Positions 31,743 to 43,477 of a DNA stretch of 64,000 nt are shown here, in pieces. The DNA is from Steromphala cineraria. Taxonomy: Eukaryota > Mollusca > Gastropoda > Trochida > Trochidae. The stretch covers positions 31,468,815 through 31,532,814 of the forward strand of contig OU744730.1 of the NCBI GenBank assembly GCA_916613615.1, given 5' to 3'. A program made the translations under genes and the position numbers. The number at the start of each line of letters is the position of its first letter. Position 1 is the first letter of the stretch. The notes under the pieces are model-generated. The model was not told the origin of the DNA and made no database searches. It was given only the letters and a program-made list of their open reading frames with translations.

Positions 31743-33791
31743 TGGTTCAACATGGGGACATAATGTTCTGCTGTTTAAGCTTTCAGGATCATTGAATCAC
31801 TGTAACTACCACGTCATGACAAGAATATATATATCAAGTGATGTTGTATCACAACAATCGACTTGAAAAGTTGCTTTATTTGAGATGTGATACAACTTAT
31901 CAGAAAAATATATTCACATTAGACATAGGGCTTCATGATGACGATAACGCATTTCTTTCATTTTATATAAACACTTCTTAGGTATATTAAATCAGCAACA
32001 TTTGACTCATGAAAACTTCAATATTTTATTTTATTTTCATATCGGCAGGTAAGACTAAACAGAAAAACCAATACTCATCAACCGTTTGCCGAAGATTTCC
32101 TACATTTAGCTCTGTTCCACAGCATGTCCAATAGCAATCATTTTCGCCTGAAAATCAAAAGGAAGGCATTGTTTCATCGTGCGTTGAAGCAGCTAATCAA
32201 TCTTTTTGTGTAAATGATTATTAAGCTTGCTCTTTATCTAGTGTCTGATCCCTACGATTTTTTTCTACGCCTATCTCACTTCATTATCCATGCGGTTATA
32301 TTGATCTCTCACAGATAAGAATTCAATTTGCTCAGTTACATCAATAATTGAAATCACACAGTATTTCTTCTCAGTTCAAACATTAAGTCACTTTTCTCTC
32401 CAGCTTTTACGTTTCAGTGTAATCAATACAAAGAGGTCCAAGTTCAAAATGGCTGTCAATATGTCTTCACAACATCTCGTATCTTAAAAATCGATTTTGA
32501 GATTTGAACCTGTGCTAACAAACTTTGGCATATTTTATACATCACTCAATCACAGTATCATTGTTTTGGGTTCTTTCCCCAAAGCTGCTCTTAATCTTTT
32601 AAAGGAGATCAAAATGTTCATTTATCAGCAGACACAGTCACTTAATCAGATTTTGAAATATAAAGAATATCGAATGTGAAGTCGATTTTGAGATCGAACT
32701 CAACACTTGAAGTTTCTTTTTTTTTCATAAACTGTCTGAATAATAAGCCTTCTTCAACAAGAACACCGTATTTCTCAACTTGACTGTTTAGGCAGGTAAA
32801 ATAATCGGAATGGAATTATTTTGTCATAAATAAATCTTGCTTTTGTGTTGAAACAAGTTATGCACAATCAGTTAATTTTTCACTGAAAAAGCAAAGTATG
32901 TTTATTCACATTGAGGAGATGCAACAAACATAAAGTTTTCAGGAGCAAACTATCGTATTTATAAATTTTAGAAAGTTGTTGTTTCAAAATCTCCTTAACT
33001 GGACGATTAAGGAAGGTTAAATAAGGCTTTTTAGTATGTTTTGTGTTGTTATATATATATATCTCTATGATGCGGAATAACATTATATGTCTAAAGGCGC
33101 AGTATGTCAACAACATCCTTTATTTACTTAAGATATTATTTTGACTTTGAAGAAAATTAAGCGTAGACAAAATTTCAACACCAGGAAGGTTTAAGATTTT
33201 ACCAGTAAACAATTTTACCAAGAAATCACATACAGCGGCGAGTAAGGATTTTTTCTCTCTTTGACAGCATAAGACATGTTAAGAAGATTGGACGAAGTAT
33301 TAAACTAAAATAGCAGTCCTGACAGAGAAAGTTCATAAAATGCCCACTTTGCCAATATCATAAGCTTTATATGTTTGGACACTTTATCTTCACAGAGTTT
33401 GAAATTCTATCGGGCCAAATTGCTTGAATATCATTTTGTGAAGACTCTGCCAACCAAGAAGTCATGCTTGAAGTGTACTTGAACATACCCATTACATCGA
33501 TTTGTAAATCAGTGGATAGGTTTTGCCCTAGGTATAGGCGTTAACAGAATGTTATGTCTCAAGAGTCTAAACGTGGTTCCACCTGTTTTTCAAATGAACT
33601 CTGTTCAGTTCAGACATGAAGCTCGCACCAGAATAGAATTATGTAAATAAGTATTCATTTCGAATGTTATTGCTGGATGACTGTATTTGAACAAGTATTG
33701 GTCGCAGCCGGTATACAACTTTTTAATAATAGTTAATCATTTGTTAACAATTTTCTGACAATTTTACATCACTATATGTACACTTGAATGT
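31743..33791. other. no gene recognised; 33,320-33,520 is a paralogous block
   Basis: AT-rich. 33,320-33,520 ('tttggacact', 'attttgtgaagactctgcca', 'gtcatgcttgaagtg', 'atcgatttgtaaatc') matches 54,930-55,130. A short (AT)n run lies at 33,049-33,062. Confidence 0.55.
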
Positions 33792-34155
33792 TTAAAGGGG
33801 CAGTAGCACGTTTTTAGGGGGAATATAGGGTGATGGAAGGAAAATGAAAATTAATGGTTTCAATTGAAAGACAATGTATTTAAACTAAATGGAGCAGTAA
33901 TAATTCCAGTATATAACGGTAAGTTTAGCCATGCGATTCCTTTTTCTTACAAAAATGAATTAAAGGTGTTCACACAAAAATGGCCGCCAATGGATTTGAT
34001 GTGAATCTTCATTCTTTGACCTCTGACAATGGATGATTGGCTTGTGTAATGAGATTTTTGAAACTGTCAAAATAATACATTTAGCATTCACTTACAATTA
34101 TCAGTGAGAAATTCAAATTATAAAATTATCAAAAAACGTGCTACTGCCCCTTTAA
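33792..34155 (+). mobile_element. MITE T1, copy with intact ends
   Basis: TTAA then AGGGGCAGTAGCACGTTTTT at the left; AAAAAACGTGCTACTGCCCC then TTTAA at the right. Terminal inverted repeats of about 24 bases are flanked by TTAA, the target site used by piggyBac-type elements. There is no coding capacity. A second copy in opposite orientation lies 315 bases away. Confidence 0.88.
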
Positions 34156-34469
34156 GGCCTTCATGAGAAAGAAGTCGAGTTTGAAAGAAATGAGAAAGTA
34201 ATTATCTTTTAAATACTCAAACACAGGCACACATGTCAATATAACACGTTTCTACTTCCCAGTATTTAGCGAAAAATGCCGATAATAACATTAATTTCAA
34301 ATATCTGTAAAATACTACATGTACAATTCTCAAATGTAACAACGGCTTGAATGACAAATCATTCAATGGACATACACTACGTTAGTTACAAGCCATTACA
34401 TGCCATTAAGCCAATCTTCCTCACATATCTGAGATAATAAAGCATTAAAACAAGATAAATGAGCAGTCT

Positions 34470-34833
34470 TTAAAGGGGCAGTAGCACGTTTTTTGACAAT
34501 TTTATATTTTCAATTTTTCACTGATAATTGTACGTTAATGCTAAACGTATTACTTTGATAGTGTCAAAAATCTCATTACACAAGCCAATCATCCATAGTC
34601 CGAGAACAAATTATAAAGACTCACATCAAATCCATTGGCAGCCATTTTTGTGTGAACACCTTTAATTCATTTTGTGTAAGAAAAGGAATCGCATGGCTTA
34701 ACTTTACATTATATATTTGATTTATAACTGCTCCATTTAGTTTAAATACATTATCTTTCAATTGGAACCATTAATTTTCATTTTCCTGACATCACCCTAT
34801 ATTCCCCCTAAAAACGTGCTACTGCCCCTTTAA
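34470..34833 (-). mobile_element. MITE T1, inverted second copy
   Basis: Same ends and length (364 bases) as the copy at 33,792, but internal sequence (GGGGGAATATAGG) is at the right end, so it is inverted. TTAA is present at both borders. Internal sequence is well matched. Confidence 0.88.
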
Positions 34834-35251
34834 TGTAGATTTTATGTCTATTATTCATGATCGTACCTGTACATGATCTTTGAAGTTTCACATATTTTCA
34901 GTATGAGTGATATAACGATGCTATAAAGACCAGGGTTCAAATGTTTCAATATTATTTCACACGATATACGACCATGAAGATAATTGCAGAAGAGCATTAT
35001 AGACATTGTTCATTACCATTTAATCAGGATGATGAGCTGTTTCTGACACGAATGTACTAAATGAACCTTAAACTGTTGACTTCTCAATTTATAGCTAAGA
35101 AATAGAGTAGCCCTAACCATCATGTGTTTTACAATAAAGTATAGTTTTCCCCTGAACTACTGAAATTATATGAAACCTTCTTCAGGAGTTTACCTAGCTT
35201 CGTTTGCAACATTGCTAAGTTGTGCCATCATCATAAATGTTGGTTCTTTCC

Positions 35252-35474
35252 TTAAAGGGACAGTCCTATCGGGGTATTTTTGGTGGAAACCAAAATTCAA
35301 GATGACTTCCTTGTTTATTCTAATATTAATCATTAAAAGATTATTTAACACTTAGTTTAAATATGTTTAGTGACGGTAAATGTTTTACATTTAATATTGA
35401 CAAAGAATAGAATCCATTGCGTCCTCTTTAATGTCGTTTCCACAAAAAATACCCCGATAGGACTGTCCACTTAA
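35252..35474 (+). mobile_element. MITE T2, TTAA-flanked
   Basis: TTAA then AGGGACAGTCCTATCGGGGT on the left; ACCCCGATAGGACTGTCC then ac-TTAA on the right. The inverted repeats are about 28 bases. It is a different family from T1 with the same flank preference. Confidence 0.85.
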
Positions 35475-35479
35475 GGCTC

Positions 35480-36125
35480 TCAACTTTGTTCTCTCAGTAA
35501 TGAGACGTGACACGATGACATGGACTAAAAGATGTGAATCCTCTTACAACATGTTCTCTGATAATTGATTTTAATATAAATTTAACAACTTGAAAATATT
35601 CCCTTCCCCCGGAGAATCGCATGAAAGGATTAATGTTTTCTAATATTTTTAAAGGAACAAAGGATTCTTCTGTGAAAAAGCATAAAACTTGTAACTGCTT
35701 GGGATCTTATAGGGATTATTATAATGAATTGTGTTCCTAAAAGGCTTTTGATATATTGGGTAAAAAGTTTAATTGATAAAGTAGACTTGAGATATTCAAG
35801 ATTATCAAACATGCCAGGTAATTGAATGATCAATATAATTAATGTCATCTGAATTAAATTACCCACCGCTTTCAGAGTATGTTTTGATGCAGTATTGTTT
35901 AAATGTTAAAGGAAAAGTCCTTTTGATGATATTCAAAATGAACGCACATGAAAGGTTATAAAATGATCAAAGCAAGTTCCAGTTTTTAAGTTTGAACATG
36001 AAACTTCATATTTTTCTATTTTCTTTTAAAATATGAACAATATGTTTTGATATTGTGTAATTTGATTTTTCCTTTTAAAATGTCAGTATAGCTATTGTTT
36101 TGATGTTTTGAAGTTATCTTCTCTT
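35480..36125 (+). repeat. paralogous block shared with 5,200-5,835
   Basis: See the partner block; same orientation and order of conserved stretches. Confidence 0.75.
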
Positions 36126-36439
36126 TTGAAACAAAATTGATGCTTGCTAGTTGTTTCGCTCACTGCCCAAGTGAGATATGAAAATACATTTACTTTTCAA
36201 AGAATACTATCCATGATGATAGCGAAATGATAATAAGCTTGGATGTCACTAGGAACTTTCTGTATCTGAATAATAGACAAATTATATAATTATATTTATA
36301 AATATGTCCTGGCTATTTTCAGAACTAATTTCTACTGCGTTTTTCATAGTATAAATGATTTCCGGCAATTTGTATAGTGATATTAAAACATGCAAAGAAA
36401 ATAAATTGCATTGAATGACTCAAGGATATGATAAAAACT
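36126..36439. other. no gene recognised
   Basis: AT-rich spacer. Confidence 0.4.
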
Positions 36440-36970
36440 AGAGCCATTGGCTCTGTAGCTCATCATGCTTTACATTTGCTTTTGCCTTCGAGTGTTGCCA
36501 ATGTTGTTCCATCCTCAGTAGGGGCCACAGGGTCACAAAACTACAATCATTGATCCTCACTGGTCAAGGAGCCTGTACACAAAGTTACAGCTTTCTAGGC
36601 CCTATGTTTCTGGAGAAGATAAAAGCAGGTTTTAAGGGCATGCATGGCCCCCATGTGGCCCTTATTAGGAGCAACAGGGCCACCAAAGCTACAATTTATA
36701 ATCCTCACTACTCACGGAATATGTACACAAAGTCTCAGCTTTCTAGGCCTTATGCTTCTGGAGAAGATGAACAATATTTTAAGGGCGTGGCCCATGTGGC
36801 CCTTATTAGGGGCCACAGGGCCACCAAAGCTACAATTTATAATCCTCACTTGTCAAGGAGTCTGTACACACAGTTTGATAATCCTCAGGGCCTTATGGTT
36901 CTGGAGAAGAAGTCGAAATTCCACAAAGTTTACGGACGGACTGACGGCGGACACCATGCCATGCCATAAG
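36440..36970 (-). repeat. dispersed repeat M, three-unit copy, reverse
   Basis: It begins 'gagccattggctctgtagct' and holds about three units with 'tgtacacaaagt', 'agctttctaggcc' and 'gggccacagggccac', ending 'gccatgccata'. The two overlapping open frames here are repeat translation. Confidence 0.85.
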
Positions 36971-37139
36971 CATGAATATTCACTTAACATAGTAATTTTG
37001 AGCAAATACCAGGATCGACTTGGTGACCTCTTATTTAACGACCTGTCATAAACTTCTTGACATTTAGCCGACAGATTAAAGACATGCCCTTGCGGCGAGA
37101 GAGTCATTGCATCCTAATTTCTGCCCTAAATCAAATCAG

Positions 37140-37460
37140 TAGATACTTGAGTAGATCATAGGATCAATATTGCACTACCTCAGGAAGCCAGAGCAGTGAT
37201 TAAATTGAAGCGTCTTTCTACACATATCAACAACCCGTACATGTGTTAGAACCAACTGTGGTATAAATAACGATCTGCAGCTTGTTCGAACAATCACGAT
37301 TTAGGGCTATTTCAACATGCCTTGATTGTCCTGGACCTGGACAATCTGGGAATGATCACAATCAAGGATTTTTTTTTATCCAACTGACGGAAAAGTGTGA
37401 CAGTACCCGGACAGAAAGGTTCGAGGTTTTTATTGTAAAAAATATACATGCCACATATAT
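37140..37460 (+). repeat. paralogous block E, copy 3
   Basis: 'cttgagtagatcataggatc', 'aatattgcactacctcagga' and 'gtgattaaattgaag' match 23,025 and 23,915. A downstream frame contains CLDCPGPGQSGNDHNQGFFF, roughly in the position of the signal-peptide-like frame of copy 2, but similarity there is low. Confidence 0.65.
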
Positions 37461-37489
37461 CTAAGAACAAGTGTTTGCCACTAATGTGG

Positions 37490-37795
37490 CAATGTCCCCC
37501 GCCGCTTTGGTATTGCTATAGAATTGTCACAATAAGCAAATGATATATTCCCATTGACAATAAGTGCAATGGTTCAAGAGATGTGGCGTTAACAAGAGTT
37601 TGAAAAGTGGCCAAAGTGCCGTAGTGACCTTGAAAATAAGGTCACCCAAAGTGACTGGAGTCTGCGTAATCCCCCCAAGTGAGGCTGTGACCAAATTTGA
37701 AGACATTGGGTGCAACGGTTCGTGAGATATCGCGTTAACAAGGATCCGGACCCCCATTGTCCCCATTCCGCGTTGCGGCGGGGGACAATAAATGT
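37490..37795. repeat. GC-bounded repeat P, short complete copy
   Basis: It runs from GTCCCCCGCCGC to GCGGCGGGGGAC, with 'cgtgagatatcgcgttaaca' and 'gaccttgaaaataaggtcac' inside. The minus-strand frame at 37,527-37,766 is inside it. Confidence 0.8.
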
Positions 37796-38644
37796 GTCTT
37801 CACTAAGGGCATGTGTTCTCGAATTTCTTGTGTTGAGTCTTTCATTAAAATGCTGCAGATTTTACCATCGTAAAGGTATATTATTTTAGGGAGAGGAATA
37901 TTGCAATTTCAGATAATGTAACGGAACGTGTTTAATTCCAAAGCTGAAATTGAAAGCAATGACAGGTTCTAATTGACTTTCCCTCCCTAAAACGTGTCAT
38001 TTTCAAAGTTATGAGCACTTCCTACAATTCCCTTGAGTAAATTGATCCTTTCATCCGACAATCACCTCTGTGCCAAGTCCTCAAAAGGTCAATTTTGGAA
38101 TACAACAGTAGAATATTAAGGAAATATTAGGAAATTAGGAAAATGATACCACTGTTATGAAATCAATAATGATCAAAATAGTTCACACATATCCGGAAAC
38201 CGAATTAAAAGAGTGATTCATAAAATATATATGAAAAAGCTAATTTTTCTGTCAACTCGATCGTCAACGATTTTCAACGCATTCAGTCAGATTTCGGACA
38301 AAAATAATCAAACGTCAATAAGGATGTCAAAGACATCACAAAGCATAGAACCTCAACCGAAGACAATTCCCAGTGGTATTTTACCGTCTACTGTCTGTAA
38401 AGTCTGACACTTTGTTGGATCATTATCAAAGTATTCTGGCTTTGATGTTGCATCCCCTTAGGACTTGTCCTACATTTCTGTCCATTTGTCAAACTATAAA
38501 TAATTTGTCTTCTTGTAGATGACAAAACTTTTACTGGTAATAAAGGCTTTGGAATGATCCAGGACTAATGGAAAGGAGGAATGCTACATGTACATGTAGT
38601 TAGATTAAAGGCTTTTAAAAAAATAGTGTCGGAGTACAGTTACC
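37796..38644. other. no gene recognised
   Basis: AT-rich; frame at 38,213 not supported. Confidence 0.4.
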
Positions 38645-39480
38645 ATTTAGCTCAATACCTTATCCGTGGTGTGGTGGTTTGACTGCTTCGGCGACCCTGA
38701 GACCTATGCCAGCTGGAGCTGGACAGGTCGACGGGTAGAAGTCGGACAAAATTTGAGTCTTTCCAAAATCGCTTTCTATCTCTCCATTGCCCATTCTCTC
38801 CCCACAGAGGCAGATCAAGTCATGTTGATTTAGCCTCTGTTCTATATAATACGCCGAAATCCGTGGGTTCCGGCAGTTTCCCCTGGCGGAAAAAAATTTC
38901 ATCTCAATACATTTGAATTTCTTTATCAAACTAGATTAGCGTTTGCGGGATACCGCAAAAGCAGAGCAGCCCCTGAACTTGGGGTTTCGCCTTACCCTGT
39001 TCCGCCTTTTACAGGCCTCACCAAATTGGGAATTTTCTCGTGACCTTGACCTTTGACACTCAAGGTCACACAATCAATGAACACATTTCATTGAGTATAA
39101 CATTATTGTAATGAAATAAAGTGTTAAAATTTAAATTAATTCATTTTCTCCATATATGTTGACCTTGCTGTGACCTTTACCTTCGACAGTTCGTACCCAA
39201 AACTTTTTGAAAATGTTGTACTTCTCAAGAGATAATATATACAAAATCTAAACTAATTTTGATTGCCTCCAATCAGGCATCTCCCATTCGTAATAGAACA
39301 GAGGCTAAATCAACATGACTTGATCTGCCTCTGTCGGGAGAGAATGTCCATTGCCTTTCTTTCCGACTTTTCCCCTCAAGCTTTCGATCCCTTTTGCCTG
39401 TTCTTTGTACTCATTTGTTCAAATCATGTTTTAACACCAATTCACTTACTCAAGGAAAACGACATTGCACCTCGCAACTG
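38645..39480. repeat. nested mosaic of repeats S2, F and C
   Basis: In order: the S2 head ('gtggtgtggtggtttg', 'atgccagctggagctgga', as at 48,160); family F ('cattctctccccacagaggc', 'ccggcagtttcccctggcgg'); reverse repeat C ('cccgcaaa', 'ttccgccttttacaggcctc', 'gtgaccttgacctttgacac'); the F right end ('gcctccaatcaggcatctcc', 'cttgatctgcctctgtcggg'); and the S2 body ('cctttctttccgac', 'tcgatccctttt'). This reads as C inserted in F inserted in S2. Confidence 0.75.
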
Positions 39481-39784
39481 ACAATTGAAATTTTGTATTG
39501 TAATGCATTCAACTGATATGTGTATCTGTAGAGGAAACACAGTGTAACATGACAAATTGAATAAACCAAATTATGACAAAATAGTTTCTACTTAAAAGTT
39601 TCTTTCAAAATTCAAGATATTCAAATATGTATATTTTTCTCTCTCTTGATGCAATATCACATAAACGTCGAAATTTTCATTCATGACCCTTTGTCATACA
39701 TCGATATCACAAAATAATAAAATTTGGTTCTGCAAGAGAATCAATTTACAGCTTGTTTGTGTGACAAAATAAGCTATAGCTTGC

Positions 39785-40040
39785 CCTAGCAAACACCCTC
39801 ATGAATATGCGGTTAATTTGGATTTCTCACATGTCTGACGAAGGCAATAAACGTTGAGAAGACAACATGGACTGGCCAATATTTTGGCGAAGTGAAAGAG
39901 AAACCTAAAAGCCTGTGCAGGAAGTGAGTTCCTGCACAACTTCCTAATCAGACGTTTTCTTGTTTTACCCTGTTTGACTCACTGATTGCAAATATTTCTG
40001 CAGTACATGATCGTCCGGTGCAATATTGACATCCTAATAT
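39785..40040 (+). repeat. paralogous block H, copy 2
   Basis: Partner of 27,085-27,350, same strand. Confidence 0.7.
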
Positions 40041-40521
40041 AAGGTAAGTAATAAGCCATTTCTCCTTATGGCTCTTGTCTGCTGGAAGGAAGTTTCGTCC
40101 TGCCTTACAATTGTAGCGATTCGACCAGCAAGTGAACATTGCGGCTGTAAATTTTTACATCATCTGTTTCTGAATATTTGTGGACATTTTGATAAATATA
40201 CACTAAACCGCATTTAAAACGCATAGAAAAAGATCGTATGTAAAAATGCAAAATAACATCATCGCAGACTAAGCATTTTGATGGCAAAATCACCAAGATT
40301 ATATCGCCATTATGCAACAATTGACAAATCACATGAATGCCAACAAAAATGCAATAAAAGCCTGCAAAAAAACGTTTACTTTTACTGTAAGTATAAAATA
40401 TTGCAGCAGTTCCGATTACAATAAATCACTTTTTTGGTGATGAGGACAGATTAACATTGAATAATTATTCTCATCATGATGAAATACAAAGTTGACCCTT
40501 GTATGCTGTCACTGTTAAAAT

Positions 40522-40962
40522 GGCATTCTCTCCCCACAGAGGCAGATCAAGTCATTTTGTAGCCTCTGTTATATTACGCGGATCTTGTGGGATAGAATGG
40601 GGGATGCCTGATTGGAGGCAATTAAAATGAGCTAAACTGTTTCTAAAACATTATTTGGGCTGAAACAAGCTTTAAGGCAAAGGCATTGTGATATGAAGGC
40701 CTCTGTTCCCTGGGTTCTGGCAGTTTCCCCTGGCGGAAAAAATGAACCAAAATCTATTTGAATTTCTGTATCAAATGACAACGCTTCTCAAATGGAAAAG
40801 GTGGTTCATATCACAATGCTTTTGCCATCATTTAGTAGCCAAAATGATAATTTAAGAACAGCGTCGATGTCCCAGTCCCATTCTATCCCACAAAGCCGGC
40901 GTAATATAACAGAGGCTGTATCAGCATTTCTTGACATTATCTGCCTCTGTGGTGAGAGAATG
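40522..40962. mobile_element. MITE-like family F, most complete copy
   Basis: It starts CATTCTCTCCCCACAGAGGC then AGATCAAGTCA, and ends 'catttcttgacattatctgc' then CTCTGTGGTGAGAGAATG, an inverted repeat of about 30 bases. Inside are 'ggttctggcagtttcccctg', 'catatcacaatgcttttgcc' and 'gggatgcctgattggaggca'. Confidence 0.8.
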
Positions 40963-41465
40963 TTATCCTGCGGCTGTCGATTAATTTAGGCCAGCGGCAA
41001 GACAGAGAATACAGGTCATTTACTTAATTTTACGTCTAATATGCACCAAAGATGAATCTACAGACAAGTGGAACTTTGATACGGAATAATTACGGTTATT
41101 CTCAATCTCTTGACTTAACCTTGCGCTCATCATCATTTACTTCATCTAGGGTTCAAATCAACTGGCTTTAAGAAAATAAGCCATGTTATTTTCGTTTAAA
41201 ATAGAACTATTAAAATCAATCATATGTGCACAATGACTCCCAACAATAATGGTAACTTTTGCCAAAATGAAATTACTCTTCAGAAGTGATGGTGAACTGA
41301 TATTAATAATATTGATTCAATCAAAGAATCATTGACCTCCCCCCTTACATCAAAGATTAAGCCAATTTCAAATCATTACGCTTCTTATCCTCACAACTTT
41401 TAACTAATGAGTTCATTTTCCTAAACAATTACTTGAACTGAAAACATAGGTAATAACCCGAGTTC
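40963..41465. other. no gene recognised
   Basis: AT-rich; nothing supported. Confidence 0.4.
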
Positions 41466-42575
41466 TTGAACCTCATAACCGTGGACATCTATTCCGAGAG
41501 GAATTTTGGCACTCTTGAGCCTGAATGTTATCCAGTCTGTCGATGTGTCCCTTCCCCCTGCTCGGCTCATATCATTGCGACTTCGAGGGAGTCTGTCCGG
41601 GTTTGGGCTATGACGGCAACGGCCTATGTAGAGATATGCTCTGGCTTTCCTTTCATTGCTTGCTTTTTCCTCATCCCTCTATGTTGTATTTGTCACGAAG
41701 TAGGGTTCTGTGTGGTATTTGTTCCGGGCAGGGTCAGCATGTTGTATTTGTCACGAAGTAGGGTTCTGTCCATCATCGGGACGCCTCTGGTTATGGCGAC
41801 TTGCCCCTCAAGGGTAGTTGTGTCCGACGGCCTATCATCCAGAAAAAGTTTTTAGAAGTTCCATATTCCGGAAATATTGTTCAAAACACGTTAAACACCA
41901 CCTCGCTCACTCCATATTCCGGATAAGCGTTGACAATGCTTGCGGGGACGTCAATATTCTTAGCATGAAGGTGATCTCGTGTTTCGGGCTGCTCTTGCTT
42001 CTTTAGGTCCATGCTCCATCCTTGGTCCCACTCTTAATCTTTAACGGCCTGGTCTGATTGTGGGTCAAACAGACAACTAAACAGCCTGGTCTGATTGTCG
42101 GTCAAATGGAGAACTTGTGATCGAAGCGTCCTACCCACTTCAGAGTCTTCCTCAGGACAAGTCATGGCCTTAACATGGTCATGCCAGAACCCGTTCTTTT
42201 CATCACAGATCGATCTGTTTTCCCCGACTTCTTTTGCCTCTCTCTCATGTTCCTCTACTAAGTGACTTTTATAGGTTGTGATCCTACTCAGTATGTTTGT
42301 GTCTGGGTACCAGGAACAAAAGACTCCCAGTCTCCAATGTTTAGAGGACATCAGATGGTTCTTTAATACCTTCTTGTAGAGAAACCTCTCTTTGCATTCT
42401 CCAATGCCAGTGTAACTTCTTGCTCATCTTTCTATAAGATAAGAATGTAAACATCAATATTTGTCAGATGGTTATTTAATACCTTCTTGTAGAGCAACCT
42501 CTTTTTGCATTCTCCAATGCCAGTGTACTTCTTGCTCATCTTTCTATAAGATAAGAATTTAAACATCAATAATTT
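41466..42575 (-). pseudogene. unidentified coding-like region with a duplicated exon-like unit
   Basis: On the minus strand 42,351-42,034 reads ITTYKSHLVEEHEREAKEVG, then ICDEKNGFWHDHVKAMT and TLRSQVLHLTDNQTRLFSCL, ending QSDQAVKD at TAA 42,034-42,036. This has good protein composition. Upstream, an exon-like unit with acceptor 'ttcttatcttatag' and KDEQEVTLALENAKRGF is present twice in tandem (42,464-42,572 and 42,351-42,461); the outer one has a one-base deletion. Downstream, minus-strand 41,830-41,720 reads TRGVPMMDRTLLRDKYNMLT, and a 30-base piece is duplicated. I do not recognise a family. Confidence 0.35.
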
Positions 42576-43474
42576 GTTGAGGAAAACCTCAATCACCAAA
42601 TTAATAACATGAGCAATAAATTATCATTCGCAACAGCATTTCACTATTCTCTCTATCCTCGCCAAATACAACTGTAAGCCACCTGACCCAAGAACTTCAA
42701 ACAGGCTGAATACCAATATTGAATTTATTTTAATCAGCAGCAAGATGTTCAACAATAATTACAAACTGTAACAATCGTGGTTCATGTCTGGTTTCAGATA
42801 TTCGGCGTTAAACGAAGTGACACAAATCGACTAGGTAGGAGTGCAATTGAAAACCAATAATTATCAAATTATTCCTTCAACAAGAAACTCTTTTACCAAC
42901 AGAAACAAATCTAATCCAAACTTTCTAAATGTCAAAAATAGTGAAAACACAGTATTATATAATAATACAACTAACTATTCTTCTAAAAAAGAACTATGGT
43001 TTTCCAATATAGGCCTAGAAAAAGATTCTAAGAATAAAGAGAGCGGCTTATGAAGTTTGAATGGCTTCCCGATGTGAACCTTTCGACTTGCAGCCAAAAG
43101 CAGAGTGACACTATCAGCGGTTCCTTCGCTGTTTATGTAGGCGTCAGTAGAGGTCACGTGATGCAAGTCAGTCAATCACGCAACTTACAAAAGAACGAAG
43201 TGTCAAGAAAATGGCAAATGTCTATAATATTTCTTTACATTTCCGCAAAGTGTTCGATACACAGTAAACTTATATATACATTTGGTGTAATGACCACCTG
43301 TTATTGCCCATCTAATTTAGTAGTATGCGTCTCCCATCTCTGAACAGCGTAGTTAAACCTAATCGATGATAGTGGACTATTTGCTGTTTGTAATCCTTCA
43401 TAATTATTCTTGTATACATTTTTGAGGAATCTACCTGTCTTTTTCCGTAATATTTCCTAAACATAACATTTTTG
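42576..43474. other. no gene recognised
   Basis: AT-rich; frames at 42,841 and 43,050 are not supported. Confidence 0.4.
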
Positions 43475-43477
43475 ATT

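Noticed and set aside
36550..37051. Two overlapping plus-strand frames of about 135 codons
   Set aside because: Both lie in reverse copies of repeat M and show the repeat's periodicity.
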